Source: JBJXGV01 sp046160485
Lineage (GTDB): Bacteria > Orphanbacterota > Orphanbacteria > JBJXGV01
Direction: 5' to 3'
Assembly (NCBI GenBank): GCA_046160485.1
Contig: JBJXGV010000017.1
Coordinates: 1-60,167 of the forward strand
Length of the DNA stretch: 60,167 nucleotides
The notes under the pieces were generated by a model. The model was not told where the DNA came from. It made no database searches and saw only the letters and a list, made by a program, of their open reading frames with translations. Shown here one piece after another: positions 1 through 8,806 of the stretch (position 1 is the first letter of the stretch; the number at the start of each line of letters is the position of its first letter). The translations under genes were made by a program, and so were the position numbers.

Positions 1-544
1 CAATCGCATCCGGCGCGCCGACGGTCGCCATCGCGCGGAACGAACGGATCATCCCGATCACGGTGCCGAGCAGGCCGATCATCGTTGCGATCGACGCGAT
101 CGTGGAGAGCGCGATCAGATTGCGTTCGAGCACCGGCATCTCGAGCGCGTTCGCTTCCTGGATCGCGCGCCGCGTCTCGGCCATGCGGTGATCGGGCGAG
201 CCCGCGCGCGTTCCCGTGTCGTGGAAGCGCTCGAGACCCGCGCCGACCACGTTCGCGAGCGCGCCGCCCTGGCGCCGGCAGACCTCGATCCCGCGCGGCA
301 CGTTCCCCGCGCGCAGACTCTCGTTCAAGTCCTCCGCGAACGCGCGCACGTTGCGCCCGCCTTGCAGGCGCCGCAGCGTCAAAAGCCGCTCGACGATCAG
401 CGACACCGCCACGATCGACAGCGAGATGAGCACCGGCACGAGCAACCCGCCCATCTTGATGTACTCCGGCAACGCGAACTGATAAATCCCGAACCCCGCC
501 GCCACCGAACACGACAGCAGCACCATGAAAAATGTCGGACTCAT
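1..544 (-). CDS. MotA/TolQ/ExbB proton channel family protein (3' end cut off by the window)
   Basis: Inner-membrane proton-channel subunit of an ExbB-ExbD/TolQ-TolR type energy transducer. The 181 visible residues begin at ATG 544 (M-S-P-T-F-F), preceded by a GGAGAGGAGA ribosome site. A transmembrane segment lies at about residues 27-48, followed by a cytoplasmic stretch (E-R-L-L-T-L-R-R-L). A second helix near residues 145-170 contains the I-G-L-L-G-T-V-I-G-M-I signature typical of ExbB/TolQ, then F-R-A-M-A. The third helix and C-terminus lie outside the window. It is the last visible gene of the long minus-strand envelope train, 63 bp after a small secreted protein and downstream of a giant TPR protein. 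An ExbD gene probably follows outside the window (inference). Confidence 0.9.
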   Translation of the reverse strand, partial: MSPTFFMVLLSCSVAAGFGIYQFALPEYIKMGGLLVPVLISLSIVAVSLIVERLLTLRRLQGGRNVRAFAEDLNESLRAGNVPRGIEVCRRQGGALANVVGAGLERFHDTGTRAGSPDHRMAETRRAIQEANALEMPVLERNLIALSTIASIATMIGLLGTVIGMIRSFRAMATVGAPDAI

Positions 545-607
545 GATCGTGGGTCTCCTCTCCCGTTTACGCGAGCGGCATGAAAGACAAAATCGGAAAT
601 GAAAAAC

Positions 608-982
608 TCAAGGGTGCGACGAATCAGGGCGCGATACCTTCGCGGCGTTCCCTGCTGGGAGCGCGCCGAGTCCGACCGGATCGAGCAGAGAGAATTCAAT
701 GGGCCGCGCGATGCAGAGCGCGACGGGAAGCTGCGCGCGATTCGCGACATCGCGCCACGACGGCGCAAGCAGCGATGACAGCACGCCGTCGAGACGCGCA
801 CGCTCCATTGGCGAGACGAAGAGCACCTGCGGAAGCGGCACCTCGCCCTCGATCGTGATTTCATCGAGCGTTCGCTCGGTTTTCTCCCCAGCGCCCGCCG
901 CCGGCAGCGGCAGCGCGATCGCCAACGCGCACATCGCGGTCTTCCAAAGCGCACCGCGTCTCTTCGATCCATTGCCCTTCAT
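608..982 (-). CDS. Small secreted protein encoded between the TPR protein and ExbB
   Basis: 124 residues from ATG 982, which sits 6 nt after a strong GGAGGAGG; an in-frame ATG at 988 is too close to that site. The N-terminus is a signal peptide (K-R-R-G, then A-M-C-A-L-A-I-A-L-P-L-P-A-A-G-A). The mature part (T-L-D-E-I-T-I-E-G-E-V-P-L-P-Q-V-L-F) resembles periplasmic proteins encoded beside ExbB/ExbD, but I recognise no named family. Its first 122 nt overlap the 3' end of the upstream TPR gene in another frame. The strong ribosome site, signal peptide and 63-bp gap to ExbB support it as real. Role unknown; possibly a periplasmic partner of the transducer. Confidence 0.7.
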   Translation of the reverse strand: MKGNGSKRRGALWKTAMCALAIALPLPAAGAGEKTERTLDEITIEGEVPLPQVLFVSPMERARLDGVLSSLLAPSWRDVANRAQLPVALCIARPIEFSLLDPVGLGALPAGNAAKVSRPDSSHP

Positions 983-3900
983 CGCCATCCTCCTCCGTGA
1001 CACGTTCGAGTAGATCGGCCCAGGCTTGCTCGCCGCGTTCGTAGAATTCCGCGCTCTGTTTCTCGAGCATTTCCTCGTACGACACGCGCGCATCGTCGCT
1101 GAGTCCGGCCGGCCGCTCGCTTGCTTGCAGGGCGTCGCCGAACTCGACGAGGAGCCCGCCGATGCGATACGCCGCGGCGCGATCCCACGGCGGCGCCGCG
1201 TGCGCGGCACATTCGCGGTAGGTCTCGAGCGCGCGTGCCAGGAGCGCCTTCTTGATTCCGACCGACGCCGCGATCGGCTGCGTGAGGCGCACGGCCGCGC
1301 ACGCCTCGCGAGCTTCCTCGGCGATGAGATACGCCGTTCGCGCGAGGAGCTCGCGGTCTGCGCGATCGGGCTTTTCAGCAGCGAGCGCCAGATACGCGCC
1401 CAGCGCGGAGGAACCGCCGTTCGCGCTCGCGTCGCCGCGAAGGATCGCGGAGACGGAGAGCGTTGCGCTCGCAAGCCGCAGCTCGCGGTACGCGCGCGCG
1501 CCGCGGATCTCGAACACGGCCCCTTCGTCGTCCGGGAACGTCGCCAGATATACGTCGTCGAGCGAATCGGCGGAAATCGTGTCGCGCGCCGCAGCGAGAA
1601 GCGCGCCGGCCCTGCGAAGAGCCCCGCGCGCGTCTGGGCTCTCGCGATCGCTCAGCGCGAAGCTGGCGAGCGCCGCGGAAGCCGCGCGCGCATCGCCCGC
1701 GCGCTCGAGCGCCGCCGCCGACGCAAGCCGCGCGTCTTGCACGAGCTCGCTCGCGGGATAACGCACGCTCAAATCGCTCCACGCCGCGACAGCGCTCGCG
1801 GGATCGGACGCCGCGTCGAAGAGCAGCCCTGCCTGGTAGAGCGCGCGATCGGCCTCGACACACGCGGGCCAGTTCCGCGCGAACTCGACGAAGCGGCGAG
1901 CGGCCTCGTCGGGCGCGATCTCGCCCTTGCGCTGCGAGGCATCGATCTGCAGAAACTCCGCGCGCGGGATCATGGGACCGAGTTCGGCGCGGATCGACTC
2001 GGGTTCTGCCTGTGCGAGGACGAGCGCCTCCTGATACGCGCGCGCGGCCTCGTCGAAACGCTCCGCCTCGAAGAGCGCGCGGGCGCGAAGGCGCGCGCCG
2101 AGCGGCGTGCGCGCATCCGACGCGCCGAACGCGAGAAACGATTCGAGGAGCGCCGCCGCGCGCGCGTTCCAAACGTGAACGAGCGCGATGTCGGCGGCGC
2201 GCCAGAGCGCGTCGCGCGCGCGCGCCTCGCCGCCGCGCCGGGCCGCGTACGCCTCGGCCGCGTCGATGCACGCTAGCGCGAGCACGCTATCGCCGCGAAC
2301 GGTCGCCCTCGACAATTCGCCCGCCGTCGCGAGCACGGCGTCGCCGGCGGAAGCGCGCGCGGAAAGTTGTTCCGACCGAGACGACTCGTACCACTGATCG
2401 CGGATCCCGACGACCCGCCACGCCGCTTCTTCCGCGATGGCCGCGGAGCCGGAGCGCGCCGCCGCCTCCGCGTGCTCGAGAGCGCGCGCGAATTCGCCCA
2501 GGCTCGACGCGGCCATCGCCGCGTTGAGCCGCGCCGGCGGGACCGCAACCGCGTCCGGCCACGTCGCGACGAGGAATTCGTCGATCCGCAGCGCCTCGCG
2601 CCATGCGTCGCGGTCGCTCGACGAGGCGGCCTGTCGGTGGTGATAACGCGCGACGTCCTCGCACATCGCGATCGCGAAACTGGCGGCGGCATCGCGCAGC
2701 GAATCGGACGCGTTCGCGCTGCACCACGCGCCGGATGGCGCGAATCGCTCCGCGGCCGCAAGGCGCACGCGGCGCGCGTCGGAGGCGCGGTTGGCAAGCT
2801 CCAGCGTCTCGATCCAATGCGCCGCCGCGTCGAGTGCGCCGGGACTCTCCGGGTATCGCGCGAGCCAGATCGAGTCGGCGGCACAAGCGGCGGAGAACTG
2901 GCTAAAGCGCGCGAGCGTTTCGGAAAGCCGCGAAAGCGTCTGCTCTTCGCCGTGACGCGCGCCAACGGGATGGAAGATGTCGGCGAAGACACGGCCGCCG
3001 CCCGCGCGCGCGAGCGCGGTGACGAGATACTCCTCCGACTCGGCGCGCAGATCCGCAAGCGCCGGGGCCGCGTCGCCCGCATAGAGATCGAGAAGGTCGC
3101 GGAACGCGAGCGCCGCGTCGCGGAAGCGCTCTTCGCGGAAGCGCGTCCATCCGAGCTTGTAGAGCGCGATCGCGGCGCGTTCGCGCGAGTCGCCATCGAC
3201 CGCGCGCGCGTACGACTCCGCCGCGCCGGAAAGATCGCTCGCGGCGAACGCGTCATCGCCGAGACGCAAGTACGCCTCTTGGCAGTACCGCGAGCGCGGA
3301 AAGTCGGCAACGAGATTGCGGAAGTACCGCGACGACCCGGAGTCGCCCTCCTCCGACAAGAGTACACCCATGTTGAAGAGGACGGCGTCACGCCGCGGGA
3401 AATCCCACGCGTCGTCGTCGAGGGCCGCGTAGATTTGGAGCGCCTCGCCTCGGTCCTGCGGCGTACGCGACTCCGCGAGGCGTTCCGCGAGACGGAATCG
3501 CGCGTCGTCACGCGCCGGAGAGTCGGGGTAGCGCCAGAGGAACTCGCGGAAGCGTGCCCGCGCGTCCGCGTCGAGCGCGTCCGCGTGCGCGCGCGCCTCG
3601 GGCCGCGACGGGTCCGCCGCCGCGCGCGCGACCTCGAAGCCGAACTCACTCGCGGCCACCGCGCGCCCGTAGGCGATCCCCTCGCCTTCGCGCGCGATCT
3701 CGATTGCTGCCGACGCCAGCGCGACACGCGCGGTTTCCCCAACGACGCGAGCCGTAACGTCTGCCTCATTCGCGGCCGCGAGGCTGCACGCACTCGCGTC
3801 CGCCCGCAATGCGACGAGCATGGCGTCGCTTCCGATCGCCGCGAAGCGCTCGTCGATGAGAGCGCGAAGCGCCGCGCTGGACGCGATCGCGCCGCCGGCG

Positions 3901-5759
3901 CGCGAGGCGAGGGCCGCGATCTCGCGGCGCAACGCCGGCGCCCAGAGCGTTCGGAACGACTCGGCGAACCAACCGGTCGTGTTCGCTGCGATCGCGCTCG
4001 CGGCCGTGCGTTCGTCGCCCGCGAGGTGCGCCTCCTCCCGAAGCAGCGAGTCCGCCAGATCGATTTCGGTCCGCGCGGAGCTCCCGCCTGCCCACGCGCG
4101 TTGGCCGGCGTGCGCGTACGCGAGACCGGCTCCGATCGCTGTCGCGCGCTCGGCGCGGCGATCGATTTCTCCGGCGCGCGCAACGCACTCCGCTTCGAGC
4201 GCCCCGCAGAGAGCTTCGACTCGCAAGAGCGCGGCCTCCGCGCGCAGATCGAGCGCGGCCAGCGCCCTCGACGCGGCGTCGATCGCCTCCGCCGACGCAT
4301 CCACGTCTCGCCTCCCGCGCAGGAAGTGATCGCTTAAGCGAGCGGCGTGCGCCTCTGCCGCAGCGAGGCGTTGCATCGACTTGCTGCTCGCGACCTGCGA
4401 TGCGCGCAGATCGTCCGCGGCCTGCGCGCGCGCAATCAGCGCCTCCGGACTCAGGGGCGGAAACGCCTGCGCATCGGCGAGCGCGTCGCCGCGCCGCAGA
4501 TATTCCGCCCCGCTCGGCATCGCGACCTCGAACCGCGTCCGAAGATCGATCGCCGAGACTTCTTGCTCGCGCGCGAGCGAATGGAACGGCGCGCCGTCGA
4601 ACACGAGAACCGTCGTTGCGAGCGGCTCCGCGCCCCAAGGGTCGAGGGACGGATCCGCGACGCACTCCGCCGCGATGCGCTGGATCGCCGCCTCGTCCGA
4701 TTCCCAGCGCAGCGCAACATCGCGAAACGCCGAGTCCGCGTCCGCCCAGCGCCCTTCTTCGAGCGCAAGCGCGGCGAGCCGGCGAGCGGAGGCACGCTGG
4801 GTTTGCGCGTCCACGTTCCGCACGAGGTTTCGCTCGAGGAGATCACGGCCTTCCGCAACCTGGCCGTTCTCGATGAGACGCGATCCGAGGATCAGACGCG
4901 CGCACGGCGCGAAGAGACTCGTCGAATCGACACGCGCAAGAATCGCCTCGATGGAATCCGCGGGCGGCGGCTGACTATGGGTTCCTCGATCGAGCGCGGC
5001 CTCGAGGGCGGCGACACGAATCGCCGCGGCGGCCGCGAGGTCGCGCGCGAGCGGCGACAGATCGCGCGACGCGGCGATCTCGCGCCACGCGGCGTCCGCG
5101 CTCTCCCCGCGCGACTCCGCCGCGAGCGCGAGCCCGTAGCGCGCAATCAGCGCACCCGGCGCAGCATCGCCTCTCCGCTCGCCCGCGCCATCGCCTTTGC
5201 CGTCGCCTTCGAGTTCGCGGCCGAGCGCGTCGCGATAACGATCCGTCTCGCTGAGAAACTCTGGCGTGCCCAGGCTGGCGGCCAGCGTCAGGCGCGCGAT
5301 CGCGCCCGCCGCTGGCGATGCGGGCTTCGCGTGACGCACGCGCTCGCTCAGTGCGCTCGCGTCGTCGAGCGCGCCGAGACGTAGGTAGCCGAGCCCGAGA
5401 AGCGCGATCGCGCGCTCGGCGTCCTCGAACGCGGGCGGAGACGCCAGGAGCGTGTCGAACGGGATGTCCTCGAGAAGCTCGACGGCCGCGGAAACGTCGC
5501 CGCACCGCCAAGCGAACGCGGCTCGGCGCAGCTGCAGATCAGCCCATGCGGCCGACGGACTCAACGCGGGTCGAGGCGCGACGCCGCTCGATGCTGCCAT
5601 GGACTCGGAGCCGTTCGGGCGCACCGGCGCACCGCCGACACCAAGCGCGCGCGCGTGCGGCGCACCGCCAAACTCGGCGAGAAGCGCGGCCGATACCGCG
5701 ACGGCGATCGCGCGCGTTCGAGAATGCCGCGCTCGCCGGGATGGTGGCCCCCATCTCAT
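861..5759 (-). CDS. Giant secreted tetratricopeptide-repeat (TPR) protein
   Basis: 1632 residues from ATG 5759, which overlaps the stop of the upstream gene as ATGA. A longer open frame upstream lacks protein-like composition, so I chose the start that gives a signal peptide (R-R-A-R-H-S-R-T-R-A-I-A-V-A-V-S-A-A-L-L). The body is almost wholly alpha-helical TPR-like repeats, for example near residue 800-850 (F-R-N-L-V-A-D-F-P-R-S-R-Y, then A-Y-L-R-L-G-D-D-A-F). Such periplasmic TPR scaffolds are often encoded with ExbB/ExbD/TonB-type systems. The final 40 or so residues overlap the next gene and are compositionally odd (R-C-A-L-E-D-R-D-V-R-V), so the C-terminus may be a run-on. Partner and exact role are not determinable. 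Confidence 0.85.
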   Translation of the reverse strand: MRWGPPSRRARHSRTRAIAVAVSAALLAEFGGAPHARALGVGGAPVRPNGSESMAASSGVAPRPALSPSAAWADLQLRRAAFAWRCGDVSAAVELLEDIPFDTLLASPPAFEDAERAIALLGLGYLRLGALDDASALSERVRHAKPASPAAGAIARLTLAASLGTPEFLSETDRYRDALGRELEGDGKGDGAGERRGDAAPGALIARYGLALAAESRGESADAAWREIAASRDLSPLARDLAAAAAIRVAALEAALDRGTHSQPPPADSIEAILARVDSTSLFAPCARLILGSRLIENGQVAEGRDLLERNLVRNVDAQTQRASARRLAALALEEGRWADADSAFRDVALRWESDEAAIQRIAAECVADPSLDPWGAEPLATTVLVFDGAPFHSLAREQEVSAIDLRTRFEVAMPSGAEYLRRGDALADAQAFPPLSPEALIARAQAADDLRASQVASSKSMQRLAAAEAHAARLSDHFLRGRRDVDASAEAIDAASRALAALDLRAEAALLRVEALCGALEAECVARAGEIDRRAERATAIGAGLAYAHAGQRAWAGGSSARTEIDLADSLLREEAHLAGDERTAASAIAANTTGWFAESFRTLWAPALRREIAALASRAGGAIASSAALRALIDERFAAIGSDAMLVALRADASACSLAAANEADVTARVVGETARVALASAAIEIAREGEGIAYGRAVAASEFGFEVARAAADPSRPEARAHADALDADARARFREFLWRYPDSPARDDARFRLAERLAESRTPQDRGEALQIYAALDDDAWDFPRRDAVLFNMGVLLSEEGDSGSSRYFRNLVADFPRSRYCQEAYLRLGDDAFAASDLSGAAESYARAVDGDSRERAAIALYKLGWTRFREERFRDAALAFRDLLDLYAGDAAPALADLRAESEEYLVTALARAGGGRVFADIFHPVGARHGEEQTLSRLSETLARFSQFSAACAADSIWLARYPESPGALDAAAHWIETLELANRASDARRVRLAAAERFAPSGAWCSANASDSLRDAAASFAIAMCEDVARYHHRQAASSSDRDAWREALRIDEFLVATWPDAVAVPPARLNAAMAASSLGEFARALEHAEAAARSGSAAIAEEAAWRVVGIRDQWYESSRSEQLSARASAGDAVLATAGELSRATVRGDSVLALACIDAAEAYAARRGGEARARDALWRAADIALVHVWNARAAALLESFLAFGASDARTPLGARLRARALFEAERFDEAARAYQEALVLAQAEPESIRAELGPMIPRAEFLQIDASQRKGEIAPDEAARRFVEFARNWPACVEADRALYQAGLLFDAASDPASAVAAWSDLSVRYPASELVQDARLASAAALERAGDARAASAALASFALSDRESPDARGALRRAGALLAAARDTISADSLDDVYLATFPDDEGAVFEIRGARAYRELRLASATLSVSAILRGDASANGGSSALGAYLALAAEKPDRADRELLARTAYLIAEEAREACAAVRLTQPIAASVGIKKALLARALETYRECAAHAAPPWDRAAAYRIGGLLVEFGDALQASERPAGLSDDARVSYEEMLEKQSAEFYERGEQAWADLLERVTEEDGDEGQWIEETRCALEDRDVRVGDRAAAAGGGRWGENRANAR

Positions 5760-6598
5760 CGCGCCCACGCGCGCGCCTCGAGGCGCGGCGACGCGCTCGG
5801 CTCGGCCGCACGCGCCAGCGTCATTTCGACTATCGTGAGCTGGTCGCGCTCCGGCGTCACCGTGATCGCGCAGGCCGACGTCTCCGCCGGCGCAGCGCCG
5901 ACGCAACGAGCGTCGACGGCGTGCGGCCGCGGCTCCGCAAGATGCCGGTGGATCTCCGCGATGCCGCCGCGCCGCAGGGCTTCGCGCTCGACCTCCACGA
6001 AGACGATGCGCGCGCGCAGCTCGCCATCCTCGCGAAGCTCGAGTTCGACCGGCGGCTCCGCGCCTTCCTCGCAAGACAAGACGATCAGGATTTCGGCGCG
6101 CTGATCCGACTCGACGTCGCGCGCGACCTCCGCGAGCCGGTCTTCCGCGCGCGTGAGCGTGCTCTCGATGCCGGCGACCTCCGCGTCGAGCATCGCGAGT
6201 TCCTCGATCGCAGCGAGGAGTTCGGCGCGCAGAAACCGATCCGTCGTGCCGCTGACAGCCGCTCGCTCGCGCGCGATCTCGTCGAGCATCTCCTGGTAGC
6301 GAAGCGTGCGCGGGTCGATGAGGCGCGCGCCCCCGTCCACGCCCTTGCCGGCGATTTGGCGCAGCGCGTCGAGTTGTCCGCGGAAGAAGTCGCGGTTCGT
6401 CTTGAGGAATTCGAGATTCGGTTTCTTCGTCGGCTTCTCGGGCGAGTGTTCGACGCGGACGTTCGCGCCGTCGATCGCATCGCCGGCAGAAGACGTCCCG
6501 TCAGCGAACATACCGCCGAGCAAAACGCCGATCGCCGCGGCCACCCATGGGCGCCGCGCACCGCGCCGCCTCGATCGCATCGCCGCTTCGTCTCTCAT
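5756..6598 (-). CDS. Secreted coiled-coil protein, function unknown
   Basis: 280 residues from ATG 6598, preceded by AGGAGAGGA at 4 nt; ATG 6580 is an alternative. A signal peptide (R-P-W-V-A-A-A-I-G-V-L-L-G-G) is followed by a charged linker. A helical, probably coiled-coil region spans roughly residues 70-165 (F-L-K-T-N-R-D-F-F-R-G-Q-L-D-A-L, then R-A-E-D-R-L-A-E-V-A-R-D-V). A C-terminal beta-rich part contains two cysteines (A-R-C-V-G, T-S-A-C-A). It overlaps the TPR gene by 4 nt, so the two are translationally coupled and probably act together. YbgF/CpoB-like periplasmic adaptors have a comparable coiled coil beside TPRs, but no sequence identity to that family is visible. Confidence 0.75.
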   Translation of the reverse strand: MRDEAAMRSRRRGARRPWVAAAIGVLLGGMFADGTSSAGDAIDGANVRVEHSPEKPTKKPNLEFLKTNRDFFRGQLDALRQIAGKGVDGGARLIDPRTLRYQEMLDEIARERAAVSGTTDRFLRAELLAAIEELAMLDAEVAGIESTLTRAEDRLAEVARDVESDQRAEILIVLSCEEGAEPPVELELREDGELRARIVFVEVEREALRRGGIAEIHRHLAEPRPHAVDARCVGAAPAETSACAITVTPERDQLTIVEMTLARAAEPSASPRLEARAWAR

Positions 6599-6609
6599 CG
6601 CGTCCTCTC

Positions 6610-7206
6610 CTAACCGCGCCAGCGACGCACGAACTTCCCCGTGCGCGCATCCATGACCACGATCTGTTTCGGCGCCGTCCCGGCTTCGTACACGAGCCCC
6701 CACGTCGCGGCGTCGGGGTCTTCCGTGTTCAGCACGCCTCGCACGAGAAACATCGACGCCAGGTGCGGCGCCGCGGCCGCGTGGTCGCCTGCGTCCGCGC
6801 CACCGCTCTGGGCCGCGTTGCGCACCGCGTCCGCGCTGTCGATCCACTCGCGCGGAAGAGGCGGCGCGTCGAACTCGAACGGAAAGTCTTCGGCGACCTC
6901 GATGTCATCGCCTTCGATGGAGTAGGCGCGGCCGCGTCCGAGCGCTTTCGAGAAGAAGAGATACCCCCAGCGCGCGCACTCGCCCGTCGACGCGAGCGGT
7001 TCGTCGCTCTCGACGTAGACGAGCTGCGCGTCCTCGGCCCACGCGGTCGCCGCCGACTCCGCCAGATCGAGCGCGGCGCGCGCGCCGGCACCGGTCGCGT
7101 CTTCCGCGCGCGCTGTCGCGACGAGCGCAAAGCCCACGAGCACGGCCGCGCTGCCGACGAGCAATCCGAGCCGGTTCGCAAAAACGTTGTCACGCTCTCT
7201 GCCCAA
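6610..7206 (-). CDS. Secreted hypothetical protein (TTG start)
   Basis: 198 residues. No ATG lies near the N-terminus; TTG 7206 follows GGGAGGT at 8 nt and gives M-G-R-E-R-D-N-V-F-A-N-R-L plus a signal sequence (L-L-V-G-S-A-A-V-L-V-G-F-A-L-V-A-T-A-R-A). The rest is an alpha/beta domain ending W-G-L-V-Y-E-A-G-T, then V-V-M-D-A-R-T-G-K-F-V-R-R-W. That ending resembles the C-terminal strands of PepSY-like domains; this is a weak resemblance only. It lies 29 bp after the SH3/barrel gene and 11 bp before the coiled-coil gene, within the same transcription unit. Confidence 0.7.
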   Translation of the reverse strand: MGRERDNVFANRLGLLVGSAAVLVGFALVATARAEDATGAGARAALDLAESAATAWAEDAQLVYVESDEPLASTGECARWGYLFFSKALGRGRAYSIEGDDIEVAEDFPFEFDAPPLPREWIDSADAVRNAAQSGGADAGDHAAAAPHLASMFLVRGVLNTEDPDAATWGLVYEAGTAPKQIVVMDARTGKFVRRWRG

Positions 7207-7235
7207 GTGCGTATACCTCCCGCGCGACGGCGCCG

Positions 7236-8159
7236 CTAAAGAAGAAGACTCGTGCCGATCGTGACGCTGATGTTGTTGTTGGTGCGGCGCGCGCTGCCCG
7301 CGCCTGAGCGAAAGCGGTAGTTGCGCAGGTCCCATCGCAGCGCGAGGCTCTTCCTCACGAAGATCATCGCGCCGCCGCCGTAGTTCACGCTCGACTCCGA
7401 GCGCCCGTCGAAGAGGCTCGAGCCGATGCCGCCGATGAGAAACGGCGCGATTTGGCGGCCCGGCAGAATCTCGAAGCCGAGATCCATCTCGTAGGAAGCC
7501 ATGTCGAACTTCTCCGCTTCCAGGCGCAGCCCGAAGAGCGATTCGACGATTTCCTCGGGGCGATTGACGCGCGTCCATCCGAGGCCGCCCTCGAAGAGCA
7601 CGCGGTCGAAGAGGTAGTAACCGAGCTTCGCGCCGAGCGTCAGCGAGTTCGATTTCTGATCGAACGCGTAGCCGCCGACTCCTCCGCTCACGGTGAATCG
7701 TCCGCGCCGCGAAAACAGGCGCGGGTTCGCGCGGAACTCGAGGCCGGAAAGGTCTTCGTACTCGTAGCAGAGCGACGCATGGACCCAGCCGGTAGAGATG
7801 TCCGAGAGCCGGATGTTGTACCAATCGTCGCGCTTCGCGATAACGGGAAACGCAGCGCCCGCGGGGACGACGCTGACAATTGCGAACGTAGCGCCTGGGC
7901 CGCGGCGAACGATGTTCGGCTCGCCGCTCGAGAGAAGCACCTTCACCTCCGGCACGCCGCCGCCGACGGCGTCACGCGCCGGTGATTCGTCGCTCCGCGC
8001 TCCGGCGTCGCCCGCGACGGCAAGCGCGGAAACGGGAGCGGGACTCTCCGCGGCCGGCGCGACCGCGGCGAAGGCGACGAGGATGGCGCACACGCCGCAC
8101 GCCGACTTCCACGCGCGCCACACCGGGAAGATCGAACGACTCACGCCGTCGGCATTCAT
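7236..8159 (-). CDS. Outer-membrane beta-barrel protein with N-terminal SH3 domain
   Basis: 307 residues from ATG 8159, overlapping the stop of the upstream barrel gene (ATGA). After a signal peptide, residues about 70-130 form a bacterial SH3-type domain (V-L-L-S-S-G-E-P-N-I-V-R-R-G-P-G, then D-D-W-Y-N-I-R-L and G-W-V-H), usually a peptidoglycan or peptide binder. Residues about 150-307 look like an 8-stranded OmpA-type barrel with alternating aromatic strands (G-A-K-L-G-Y-Y-L-F, P-F-L-I-G-G-I-G), ending in a hydrophobic strand (I-S-V-T-I-G-T-S-L-L-L). The SH3 plus barrel combination suggests a protein that tethers the outer membrane to the wall (inference). Confidence 0.8.
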   Translation of the reverse strand: MNADGVSRSIFPVWRAWKSACGVCAILVAFAAVAPAAESPAPVSALAVAGDAGARSDESPARDAVGGGVPEVKVLLSSGEPNIVRRGPGATFAIVSVVPAGAAFPVIAKRDDWYNIRLSDISTGWVHASLCYEYEDLSGLEFRANPRLFSRRGRFTVSGGVGGYAFDQKSNSLTLGAKLGYYLFDRVLFEGGLGWTRVNRPEEIVESLFGLRLEAEKFDMASYEMDLGFEILPGRQIAPFLIGGIGSSLFDGRSESSVNYGGGAMIFVRKSLALRWDLRNYRFRSGAGSARRTNNNISVTIGTSLLL

Positions 8160-8806
8160 ACGAGGTTCACCCTCCACGAGAGGCCTATGCGCGCGACCCA
8201 ACCGCCGAACGTTTCGCGGCTCTCGACGATCGCGTCGCCTTGGCGATGTGCGGTGTCGATGCGGAAGACGCGGCGTTCGATGGCGAGCGACGACGCGACC
8301 GCGCGCGTCAGCGCCGTGCGCAACGCGAGGCCGCCGCTTGCCGACCACTCGTTCCAGTTTTCGTAGCGCACCTCGACCGCGCCGCCGGGGCCGTCCGCCG
8401 CGATGAGCGCGCGGTCCGGCGAGTAGCTCGCGAAGATCTGACCGACGCTGCCGAGCGCCCCGAGGCTCACCACTCCGATCGACACGAGTGGCACTTCCGC
8501 GAATGCGTCGACCGACCAGAGGTGAACACGTGTGTCGAGCGACGTACCGAGGAGCGCGCTCGATTGATTCACGGATGTGCGTCCGGCGCGAAGCCCCGCG
8601 CCCCAACCAAGCTGCCGCACGGTCGCCTCCGCACCGATCAACGGCCGCGTTTCCGAAAGCCAACCGTATCGCTCGCGCGAGGAATCGAAACGCGTCGCGC
8701 CGACGACGGGAGCGATCGCGATATCCACGGCGCCGGCGCGCGCGGCCGGCATTCCGACGATCGCTGCTGCGACGAAGACCGAGACGCGCCGCGCGAATCG
8801 CCGCAT
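8156..8806 (-). CDS. Putative outer-membrane beta-barrel protein
   Basis: 216 residues from ATG 8806, which shares one base with the TGA of the preceding lipoprotein gene (TGATG). A signal peptide (R-R-F-A-R-R-V-S-V-F-V-A-A-A-I-V-G) precedes alternating hydrophobic/polar strands rich in G, aromatic and V residues. The protein ends W-V-A-R-I-G-L-S-W-R-V-N-L-V, a plausible terminal barrel strand. No named family is recognised. It is tightly coupled on both sides to a lipoprotein and the SH3/barrel protein, consistent with a multi-protein outer-membrane assembly. Confidence 0.7.
   Translation of the reverse strand: MRRFARRVSVFVAAAIVGMPAARAGAVDIAIAPVVGATRFDSSRERYGWLSETRPLIGAEATVRQLGWGAGLRAGRTSVNQSSALLGTSLDTRVHLWSVDAFAEVPLVSIGVVSLGALGSVGQIFASYSPDRALIAADGPGGAVEVRYENWNEWSASGGLALRTALTRAVASSLAIERRVFRIDTAHRQGDAIVESRETFGGWVARIGLSWRVNLV

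Noticed and set aside
2367..4337. Long plus-strand open frame (656 codons) opposite the TPR gene, and similar ones elsewhere (8488-11262, 31682-34621, 54768-57665)
   Set aside because: Arg/Ala/Pro-rich translations without domains or ribosome sites, lying over genes with clear domains or signal peptides; typical GC-rich shadow frames.
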